A stretch of 64,000 bases of DNA, from the NCBI GenBank assembly GCA_013396655.1, contig WBMV01006632.1:1323250-1387249 (forward strand). Reading direction: 5' to 3'. The stretch is from Campylorhamphus procurvoides (taxonomy: Eukaryota > Chordata > Aves > Passeriformes > Dendrocolaptidae). How positions within the stretch are numbered: the first letter of the stretch is position 1; the number at the start of each line of letters is the position of its first letter. Shown in pieces: positions 1-9,800 of the stretch. The notes below the pieces were generated by a model, which did not search any database, was not told the origin of the DNA, and saw only the letters and a list, made by a program, of their open reading frames with translations. Both the position numbers and the translations under genes were made by a program.

Positions 1-1659
1 TTATTGGGTCATGTATTGGTGCAACACTGAACCAGTAATGAAATGCTTGAGGAACTGAGCCAGTAGTCAAAGGAGATTCTTCCCTAGGTATAGCCACAAT
101 GCTGTAATGAGGCTTTGAACTACTCAGAGTGATGTATTAGGATGATCGTATCATGGTATTAAACATAACAAGCTGCTGCTTCTCATTGCTTAGGTACATC
201 TCAGTGAAATGAGAACTCTTTTAAGAACTTGTGAAAAATGCATAATAAAATATGAACCTATACAAGAGCTTGGGGATGCTGTAACAAGGTAGACCTGTAA
301 TAATGTTTATGACGTTGTAAAAGCACTTTTGAGTTTGTCATCCCAAAATAGTAAAGTCAGTTTGGTAGAAGAATTTGTTGCTGTTTTTGTTTTGCTTTGG
401 TTTAATTGGACATGTTTCTGTTCCATATAATTCAACATCAATCCTTTACTAATATTTTAAAATCATAATACTCAAATAGTAATTGAAATGGACATTAATT
501 TTTGTGTATTACTACAAAATAATACTTTTTACTTGGATTTATTATTTTGATAGAATTGTTTTATGCGAACTTTTTTGTAAAAAACAACCATATTTTGAAT
601 ATATTTTGACAAGTCAGCAAGTTTTGTTATTTTTATTGGAGGAGAATGACATTTACTTTCAAATAAAACTCATTGAAAATGTTGGTTATTTCTAGAATGA
701 ATAGTCTAATGGCAATCTAAATGTAATGGTCTCTTGTCTTTTTAATTTCACCTTCAGAAATAACTTTGAATTAAGATTTTATTATTTCTATACTTACAGT
801 ATATAAAAAGAATATATATATTTACGTAATATATGTGTGTTTTAATCAAAACTTCAAATTCTTTGTTCTTTTCATTCTGTTTCAGGGCAGGGCCTGATAG
901 AGCAATCAGTTAGGTGTGTAGCCATTCTAGAATGACTGAGATCTTGAAGTTCAATGGCCTTTAGTTTTGTCCATTAATGATGAGGAATAATTTTGATATC
1001 ATTACTAAAATGCTTTTTTACTTATGATTTTAAAGTCCCCATGGTATATACTATTTGATTGCCTAAATTACACATTATTCCGGTTGCTTGCTCAGCAGAC
1101 ATCTCCTTATCAGTTACTGTTCTGATGCTCAGTAAAACTTGAACATTTATTCACACACACTTGAAAACTGCACTGATCTGAAAACAAGGCAACAAGACAA
1201 TGCTCTGTACTGAAAAAATAAGTAGGAATTCTCTGCAAAGAGATGTTGCTACTTAATGAGAGCTCATGAGAATTGGTAGTTTGGTCACATACGCTCCAAG
1301 CATATCACAGCAATTAAATGATGCTTTCAAAAAATGCCTGTAGTGCTAGTGTTCACTATTTTCATCTGCTCTTCTCTAAGGTTATGGTTATGTTAAGAGT
1401 GTTTTTCTGGATCAATATCCCGACATGTTGGCATGGTTCTGTGCAGTGCTCACAGCACCCGTTAGCAAGGCTGACCTTTTGCCAGCATAGCATAAATCAG
1501 GTGCATGTCATACATCCATGTTGCATTTTGGCGTGGCAAAAGAAGATCCTTACGATATCTGGCCAAAGAAATCTAAATACTTCTTTTATGGCTTGTAGTA
1601 CCAAAAATGTACCAGCTAACACTGTAACCACTCACAACATACTACCTCTTTTTCCCAAG
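1..1659. other. Intergenic, no gene recognised
   Basis: AT-rich DNA without a recognisable exon, repeat family or RNA gene. A 153-codon open frame starts at 1318 but only its last part (from 1660) resembles a protein. The earlier exons expected for RNF125 (RING and C2HC exons) were looked for by eye and not found here. Confidence 0.5.
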
Positions 1660-1749
1660 TCCTCCCGTTCTTATTGCCAGTGTGAAGTCAATGAGGGTGA
1701 GCTAATAGACCATTATCTCACACACCAGAGATCAGAAGGAAGAGCAGTG
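1660..1749 (+). pseudogene. RNF125-like zinc-finger exon, probably a relic
   Basis: Thirty codons between a CCCAAG acceptor and a GTAATG donor read as a diverged copy of the C2H2 zinc-finger exon of RNF125, a membrane-associated RING E3 ligase of the RNF125/RNF138/RNF114/RNF166 family. Recognisable blocks are YCQCE, LIDHYLTHQRSE and the terminal RAV at the donor. By eye about 14 of 31 positions match human RNF125. The exon ends in phase 0 after a valine, exactly like the paralogous RNF138 exon at 14040-14145. Position and strand fit the conserved order RNF125 - RNF138. The first zinc cysteine of the CPxC pair is an arginine (CGT, 1666-1668), so the finger looks broken. Neither the following exon nor the preceding ones were found. 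It could be the remains of a lost gene, or a fast-evolving exon of a gene whose 5' part lies before this window. Confidence 0.5.
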
Positions 1750-4442
1750 GTAATGTACATAAGCATATTATTTTACTGAATTCGCATGTTAAACTGATTA
1801 ATTCTAGCAACCATTGCTGATAGGAAATAATAGACAGAGAGAAAATATATTAAATGTTTAATTGGTTTTGACAGCAAAGGAGAAACATATCTATATTTAT
1901 TCCCTGTCCACATGTCTTACAGACAAGCATGGATGCACATAATATTTAAAATATTAGCACTCCTATCATTGTGAGTGCTGGCCAGACCACTAAAAAAGTG
2001 TAGAAAGTCTTATGATGGATACAACAAACAGTTACTTACAGCCAAGACTACAAGCGTTATAAGGTTCAGTGACTTGCCTGATTTTGAGTCCCACATGTGC
2101 TATTTCTACTGCCCTGTATCAGATTTATGTGTAGCATTTGCTATGTATTCTTGTCTGGGTTTTGAGGTTATAATTTGAGAACTGCTTATGTGGTCTTATA
2201 TGGAGTCTGTCATAGTGGGGGGGGTTAATTTCTTTTTTCTAAGTTGTGATAACTTCATATAAATAGCTTCATTTTGAAGGTCCATGGAGGCTGCAAGGGC
2301 TTACTGTGACTCTGGTTGTAAGTCTGAGGTCCTGAAGGTGCAGACTCAGATCTCAACAAGCATAATTTACTTCTCTGATCATTATTTGCCACGGCATTTT
2401 AGACTCTGACTCTCACACCTCACGGAAGAGATGTCTGAGAGAGCTTACAGCCTGAAGGACCCGTAGACAAATCAACCAACACTCTCATTTCCTGCAGTGG
2501 GTGGGATGAGGGGAACCTGCTCTGTTCCCTTATACATTTCAGGTTATTTTTCACCACTTTAACCCTTACCATATTAGTAAGTTATTATGGAAACACAATG
2601 CCAAGTAAATTGAAGGAATCATTCACTTAGAGTGTACAGAGTTTTTACCTTTATCTGAGTTAATGCTTTAAGGTATAACATTTTGCCAAATGTATTTTTC
2701 AGATTAGACTCTGTATTTACTTTGGTCAACTGAAGTAGTTGTCAATAATTTTAATCTCACCTATCAGTCTATAAACTCCTATTTTTTCTCTCAGGGCAAG
2801 TTCATAAATAGCAGTATTGTGAAGCTGGAGGGCAGTATTATGACTTAAAACCTGGAAATCTATTAAATCCAAAACTCAATTCAGACTTGAATATGCAAGA
2901 TGCTCATGAGAAATGTGTGTTATACAATCTGTTGCACATTTCTTTGAAACTTTATATAAAAAAACCCCGATATTCAGAACTATGTTTGCCTACAAATAAT
3001 GTAAAAATTATAAACAGGGAAATGAAAGTGTTATCTTTTAAGTCATACTGGTTTCCTAACTGCTTTAGTTGGTTTATAAACTGTAGACACTGCATTGTTA
3101 ATACAAAGCAAAGAGAGGTAACATGCTGGAGGTGCACTTCCTTGTTTGCTACTGTCACACTGACCCTCACCTTTAATTCTGAAATACCTTAGGAGTAATT
3201 GTTTCAATATCTGCAAGCACCTGAAGAAGTGTCCATGGCTGCAAGTGTTTGTAGAGATACACCTGAGAAGAGCAAAAAAGTTGTCCCTCCTCAAGCACGT
3301 GGCACTTTCTGATCCCCCTGTGTGGGAACCTGCTAGTCCTGTGGGTCTCTTAAGAGAGCAAAGGGAGTTTGGCCTTGGTTAGATTCTGTGTGCTTGTGAA
3401 GATAAGCACCTGCAAAGGCTGTGAGAACTCAGAAGACAAGTACAGAGACAGTGGCTCATAGCTATAAGCCAATGGGTGATTGTTTATGTGTGTAAGCACC
3501 AGTAATGTTAATGCACGTACACTTAGAGAATACTATAATTGTAGAAACTCCATTAATAAAGTGAGCTTTGTAGTTAATCCATATTGGATCGTCTCACTGC
3601 TCCATAAGCCCGCCTCCAACACCCCTGCAGTCAAACAGCTTTTTTTATTTCCCCTTCTGCTCACATCCATCTTTGACTGCTCCCACAGAATAAATCCCTG
3701 CCCTTTTCATACTGGCGAGTAGATGTGCTGTTCTTGTAGCTACAGCATTGTCAAGAAAGCAACCAAAATAATATCTGTACCTAAAGTAGTTGTACCAAGT
3801 TGTACAATAGTTGTGCAAAGGTGATGTAAAATGTACCTCTTGAGTGGCAGTTACCCCCTGCAAACAATAGAAGTTTATGAGCAGTTCTAGAAGCTTTCAC
3901 TTTTGAGATTTCATTTCACAAACGCATTTTATCATGAGAAATAAAAAGCTGGCAGGGCCATTGGTTTCATTTAATCTAAAAACTCTGCTTTAAAATGCTT
4001 TCCTTCCAGTAAATGAGTTTCATAAACTTCAGCTGCCTGATTTCTCTTTACATGTTGTTTATGTGAATGGCAAAAACTATATAAGATTTACAAGGCTAGT
4101 GCCATGGTCTGTATTGCTCCATGGTGCACTAGTTGTCAACTCCCAAGGTCACAGCTTTATTAAAGGATCAAGATTTACAATAACGTTAACAAGAGCATGA
4201 ATGCCTTCACAGACACCTTCCTGTAGTTTACTTCCCTGAGGTCATCTGCACAATTTCTCCCCCTGCCAAAGCTACTAATCAATAAATAATGTGGTTTCTC
4301 AAACAAAGTTCAAATGGATCTATCATGTTGCTTTAGTAATAAATCTTTGCTTTTGTTTGACACCCGCCTTCAAAAGATGTAACACTCTTTACCTGCAGTA
4401 ATCAAATTAACTTCCTAACAGTCTTATTTGGTGATTAAAATC
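1750..4442. other. Intergenic, nothing recognised
   Basis: About 2.7 kb of AT-rich sequence. The short open frames are uncoupled from splice sites and match nothing known. A G8 run lies at 2217-2224. Confidence 0.5.
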
Positions 4443-4590
4443 TGCTCCCTTTTTACAGATTGAGAAACTGAAGCATAAAGACATGCTTTACTGAAGACAT
4501 ACTAGAAGACTGAAAAGACTTGGAAGCTCATCTCTGCCAGGCTCTCATGTGCTGAGGCTGAAGGCCATGCTGCCTTTCTCCCAAAAAGTA
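4443..4590 (-). repeat. MIR-like ancient SINE relic
   Basis: The stretch beginning with TTTTTACAGATTGAGAAACTG, followed by degraded text and CTCATCTCTGCCAGGCTC, resembles the reverse complement of a mammalian-wide/amniote CORE-SINE (MIR). In that family the 'cccattttacagatgagaaactgaggc' core is diagnostic. It is strongly diverged; the boundaries are estimates. Confidence 0.45.
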
Positions 4591-5610
4591 ACAAGGTGTA
4601 GCATCTGAACTGAGGCTTCTGTAATTCTTCCTTTTAAGGTACTGTCATGGCATGGCTAGGGCACACCTGAAGCTGATATACAGCTGTGGTGTGGTCCTAG
4701 CTGACCCAAACACACATAAGAAGTATTCTGCAGGCTATTTACCACCTAAGGTATAGTTCTGTGACTTCTTCTGGCTGTACCCGCAGTGTTGATGAGGTTA
4801 CTGCCACCAAATGCTGCTCATTACCCATTCAGTCTACTCAGATCTACTGGTCTTGCTTCCTGCTTTATTTCACAGAAGAAGATAATCTCTTTAAATAGTA
4901 GGGTTTTTTTGCCAGCCTATGAAGAGCTCAGCAAACCCTTAGCAGCCATGATGAGCACAGCGGAGTAGTTACCTCCTGAGGTAGCCCAGCCACAGTTGCA
5001 AGAGGACATCTTTCCACAATGCCTCAAATCCTAGACCTCTCCTCTCCCGGCAAGGGACCTCCGCCTTTTGCACAGAATTTTCTCCTGACTTGAAACAGGG
5101 GCAGCAAATGTCCCAGCCTAGGTGACCTAACTCCCTTTGGGTGCTGTCTCTGCTTTTGTCTAGGAGGATACTAGCATTAATAGCTAAAAGTAATTGTGAC
5201 TGATACTGAACAAGAACATAGAGACTGCAGAATCACAGGATGGTTAACCTCTCATCCTCATCCAAAGAGACCTCAGCTTCAGCCTCTTTGCCTGCAGTTC
5301 CCTCTCTTCCCGCCAAACCATGATCCCAGATGGTGGTGTGGTTATTTCCTCTGGCTGCTGATCACTAGCAGCTACAAGAAGCAGCTCTGATGGATGTCTG
5401 AAGCATTTAGGCTCATTCACTTTTGAAATACTGGAAGCTGAAGGTGTATGTGAACCACAGGTATTACTGTTTTGCATTCTCTCTTCCTGGAAACGCATCT
5501 CAGGATAGAAAGAGGGGAATCTCGCACCTAGTGTTCTGAACATCTAGCTATGGTACAGACAGCTGCAGTTCCACGGAGACAGGGAAAACCAAGGTGAACA
5601 TCCATTTCTT
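4591..5610. other. Intergenic, nothing recognised
   Basis: About 1 kb without coding signal. A short CR1-tail-like string (AGAATCACAGGATGGTTAA, about 5228-5245) is too short to call. Confidence 0.45.
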
Positions 5611-5803
5611 TTCAGCCCTGGCACTGGGACAGGTTGCCCAGAGAAGCTGTGGATGCCCCGTCCCTGGAAGTGTTCAATGCCAGGTTGGATGGAGCTCTGA
5701 GCAACCTAGACTAGTGAAAGCTGTCCCTGCCTGTAGCAGGGGTGTTGGAACTAGATGATCTTTAAGGTCCCTTCCAACCCAAACCATTCTACGATTCTAT
5801 GAC
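5611..5803 (+). mobile_element. CR1 LINE 3'-end fragment
   Basis: Sense-strand 3' terminus of a chicken-repeat-1 retrotransposon: the block around GACAGGTTGCCCAGAGAAGC, then GATCTTTAAGGTCCCTTCCAACCC and the terminal octamer-like ATTCTACGATTCTATGA. Only the last ~190 bp are present, the usual 5'-truncated form of CR1 in birds. Non-coding. Confidence 0.9.
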
Positions 5804-6211
5804 CTTTGATATAACGCAAGAGACCAGGTTTAGCCTGAACCTTAGACTTATTATAATTACAACCTTCACAAATTAATTGGTATACTCTCTACAAATCCAT
5901 TTAAAGCATTTCCATGTTTGTTGTTAATATGCCATGAGTTATGTCCAGATGAGGTCAGTGCTAGATGTGCTTAAGAGGTCCAAGGTCTCCTCTGCTTGGA
6001 GGAGACTGTTCTGTTGTCATCTCTGTACCGCTAGATTGATATTCTTAAAATTCCTTATTCTAGAAGAAAAGTGCACAGTCACACCACCGAATTAAGACTT
6101 TGGTTGGTTGGTTGGTTTTGTTTTTGTTAGGATCACTCAGGACGCTGAAATCCTGCCCCAAATATCAGTAATACCACTAGAACTACTGCATAAAATCACT
6201 GCTAGTACCAG
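5804..6211. other. Spacer between two CR1 copies
   Basis: About 400 bp of unique sequence with a short (GGTT)n run at about 6102-6118. No gene seen. Confidence 0.5.
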
Positions 6212-6513
6212 TCATGGAATCATCTAATCAGGTTGGAAAAGACCTCTGGGATCCTCCAGTCCAACCTGTGCAAGACCATCACCACGGCAATGAGTGCCAC
6301 GTTCAGTGTTTCCTTAAATACCTCCAGCGATGGTGATTCCACCACATCCCTCGACAGCCCATTCCAATGTCTAATCGCCCATTCTGGGAAGCAATTCCTC
6401 CCACTGTCCAACCTGAGCCTCCCCTGGCACAGCCTGAGGCCATGTCCTCTCGTCCTGTCCCTGGCTGCCTGGAGGAAGAGGCCGACCCCCACCTGGCTAC
6501 ACCTTCCGTTCAG
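6212..6513 (-). mobile_element. CR1 LINE fragment, reverse orientation, cut by assembly gap
   Basis: The sequence from TGGAATCATCTAATCAGGTTGGAAAAGACC through CTCGTCCTGTCCCTGGCTGC is the reverse complement of a CR1 3' end. The copy runs directly into the N block, so its 5' extent and its junction with the RNF138 promoter are unknown. Confidence 0.9.
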
Positions 6514-6657
6514 NNNNNNNNNNNNNNNNNNNNNNNNNNNNNNNNNNNNNNNNNNNNNNNNNNNNNNNNNNNNNNNNNNNNNNNNNNNNNNNNNNNNNNN
6601 NNNNNNNNNNNNNNNNNNNNNNNNNNNNNNNNNNNNNNNNNNNNNNNNNNNNNNNNN
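6514..6657. other. Assembly gap (144 N)
   Basis: Unresolved bases between a CR1 copy and the GC-rich RNF138 promoter. The true length need not be 144. The upstream part of the promoter and 5' UTR is hidden here; GC-rich avian first exons are often lost in assemblies. Confidence 0.99.
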
Positions 6658-6771
6658 TCCGCTCCTGGCCCCGGCGGCGCCCCCGGCAGCGGAGCGGGGC
6701 GCTGCTCGGCCCGCCAGGGCGGGGCTTGCCGGTCGTGCCCGGCCGTGCCGGAGAGGCCCTGCCGTGTTGCC
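6658..6771 (+). promoter_or_regulatory. RNF138 CpG-rich promoter / 5' UTR
   Basis: Strongly GC-rich with dense CpG, in contrast to the flanking AT-rich DNA, and ending at the RNF138 start codon. A consensus Sp1 GC box (GGGCGGGGC) lies at 6717-6725. No TATA box is visible, which fits a housekeeping CpG-island promoter. The exact transcription start cannot be placed because of the adjacent gap. Confidence 0.7.
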
Positions 6772-6884
6772 ATGGCCGAGGGGGCCGCGGCGGCGCCGGC
6801 GTGCTTCAGCGAGGATGATTTTTACTGCCCGGTGTGCCAGGAGGTGTTCAAGACGCCCGTGAGGACCGCCAACTGCCAGCACGT
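6772..6884 (+). CDS. RNF138 exon 1 (coding part)
   Basis: Codons 1-37 and two bases of codon 38. Encodes an Ala-rich N-terminus, then [17 protein letters not shown] and C-x-H of the RING. The donor GTGGGT (6885) is weak but is the only one that keeps the frame into exon 2. The use of GTATCC four bases further would shift the frame. Confidence 0.92.
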
Positions 6885-9800
6885 GTGGGTATCCCGGCCC
6901 CCTGCCCGCCCCAGCCGTGCCCGAGCCTCCCCCGCGCTCCCCGCTCCCACCCCCGGCCTGGCCCTGGCCCTGGCCCTGGCCCTGGCCCTGGGGGCGAGCC
7001 CAGCGCTGCCCGGCCTCCCGTCCCTCTCTCCTTTGCAGCCCACCAGGACTCGCCCAGGGAGAGCCCCCCTGGCCGCCTGGTCCGCGGTGGGCGACTTTTA
7101 CTGCACCCTCCAGTCGAACTCGCGTTTTTTAACTTCATGGTTTTCCCCTCTTCAAACAAGGACTGCAGTATGAGTCGTTCTGTCTTTTCAGTTCGTCTAT
7201 TCAGCATTTTTTTTTCCAGAGGGACGCTTGATTACAACGTGCTACTTTGTAGAAAAGCAAAGTAGTTTTGGCAGCTGGTGCGTGAGGAAAGAGAGAGCTG
7301 CAAAAGCTGGTGGACTGAGGTCTCTGGAAACGCGCGGTGAATGAAGCTTGGCAGTGTTTTTAGCTCTGCTTACGGACAATAAACAGGAGTTCCTCTGATA
7401 AGATTGTCCAGTATCACGTGCTTGCTGTACCATTTAATATCTAATTAATGATCAATCTGGTGTGCAGCCCGGAAATACTGGTCAATAAATAGTAAGAGCT
7501 TTACCTAAAGTGCACTGCCAAGTTCCCCTAATTTCCATATACCTCTTCATAAGCACCATTATTTCATTTTTCTTGTCAAGTTTTGTATTCAGTAGACTTA
7601 TTACCCTGAAATATCTTTTTTTCCTTAACAATCACCCAGCGCTCTTCGAGGAGAAAGTATCTAACTGTTCATTTTGCTAACTTTTGTTTGTGGTAACTCT
7701 TTAATTTAGGTTTTGCAGGAAGTGCTTCTTGACAGCTATAAGAGAAAGTGGAACACATTGTCCTCTCTGCCGGGGGAGCGTGACTAAAAAAGAAAGAACG
7801 TATCCCAAAAGGGCTCTAGATGTTGAAAACAGTATGAAGAAAGCTTCTGGGGGCTGTAGATGCTGTGAGAAGCAGGTAGAGTAAAACTTTAAAAAAAGTT
7901 GAATAAATTTTCCTTATTTTTGTCCAGACATGCAGTTAGTGTGTGCTATTCTTGTCCTGGGGCTAAAGAGCCTATAGCAGTCTGAATTTAGCTTTGTATG
8001 GCATACTAGGCATATACTAGGCATGCAGTGCCTAGGTGTACCTAACTGAAGGAGTGTCTTGAATTGCCAATAAAGACATTTTAAGTGGAGTGCCACTTCT
8101 TCTCAAAAAAAGATGGAAAAATTGGAGCTAGCTATGAAACTGGCAGAACAAAAGTTAGGGAGCTGAACGTGAAAGTTGCAGATACATGGAAAACCTCAGA
8201 AACTTTCAGTATGGAAATGAATGTGTAAAGCCGCTATAAAACTTAATTTAAAACAAACAACCAAAAAAAAGTGGGTTGATTACTTACAGTGTACATATGA
8301 TCATATGGAGCTTCCTCCTTCCCCATCAGTCTTTTTACATTCCCTTCCTTTCCCTTATAAAGAGGTCATTATTTTCAGGACATTGGGTGAAATCTTGACC
8401 TCCACTCAACCCAGCTTGTAAGAATGGGTGAAGGATTTCAGCCACGTTTTGTTTATAACAAACTACATTGAATCCAAGTAGTCTTCATGGTTGTTTCATT
8501 TCATTCGGACTTACTTCTGCCAATGTGAAGATAAGCACTGGTGGAAACCTCATCTGCTTGCTTTGTTCCACAGGATTCATTAGGATGAAAAGGGGGGTGG
8601 GGAAAGAAACTTAAAGGAAGTTGGTAAACTGGAAGGAAGAACCAAACAGAAGAACTTTAATGGAATTCAGGCACAGGCATTTGAGATACAATCTTGTTCA
8701 GCCTCTAAACCTGTGAGCACCTTCTGACAGTGCTGCTGCACCTGAAATTCTGAGTTGGGGCATGTCCAACACAGCTGTCTTCTGACAAATCTAAGCAACT
8801 CATTGTCTTACCTTGAATTAAAGGTGGATAGGCAGAATTAAGTTGGTGTTCATTCACCTGTTTTTTTCCCCTCCCCTCTCAAAGAGAAAATGAACCCCAC
8901 GCAGAAAAAAAAGGTTTCTCTGCATGAGGTAGCATCAAGCCAGAGAAGACTGAAGGACAGTGGTCCTTATCCCCATGGCCCCTCTGTTGTAGCTCATCAG
9001 TTGTTGATCCTGGATCTGGGAGGTGTAGTTCCAGTGACTTTGTTTCAGTTAAATGGTGTTTTCTCACATTTTTCACCCCTGAGAGAGCCCTCAGATGCCC
9101 GGCGGTTTGGGGTTGGGGAATGACAAGGTTCTCCAATCTCAAAGGGTGACAGAGGCTCTAAGGAGAGAGGAATCAAAGATGTCCTGTTGGTGAAGCAAGT
9201 GTTCATGCTCAGAGGGAAGACACAAGTTCTGGTTTCTGCTGTGTATGATGTCTATATAATTCCTGCATGCATTGCTTTCTGTTGGCAGAATTTTCTCTTC
9301 CTTCTTGTCTTAGATTGTTTAGTATGATTTCAGTAATTTGGCATTTCATTTTCAGGTTAGATTTTCGTGGATGAGACAGCATTATAAAACGTGTAAGAAG
9401 TATCAGGATGAATATGGTGTTTCTTCAATTATTCCAAACTTACAGATTTCCCAGGATTCAACAGGGAACAGGTAATCAGGGTGTTATAACAATTCATGCT
9501 TTTCTTTCCCTACCCCCTCTCCCCATGGAACATATTTTTTTCCAGGGAATTCCTTCTTTTTGCAGTAATTATTGTCCATGTTTTTGTGCTTCAAATATGA
9601 GTTTTTCCAGGTATTTTTCTTTACTCTTAGCAGACAGAAGAAAACCTTTCTGCATGATGGCTTTGGAATGTCTTCTAGAGACTCTCCTAAAAAGTATTTA
9701 ATATTTGTAGCTTGCTTTCCTTGCCTTGACAGCATCTGAGCAGCTTACTTTGTAACATATTTCATAATATTTACCTCTGGGGAAGTTCCTGTCTATTTTT

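Noticed and set aside
1318..1779. 153-codon open frame taken as a complete gene
   Set aside because: Only codons from 1660 on resemble a protein (RNF125) and a donor ends that part; the N-terminal half is low in information and has no homology recognised.
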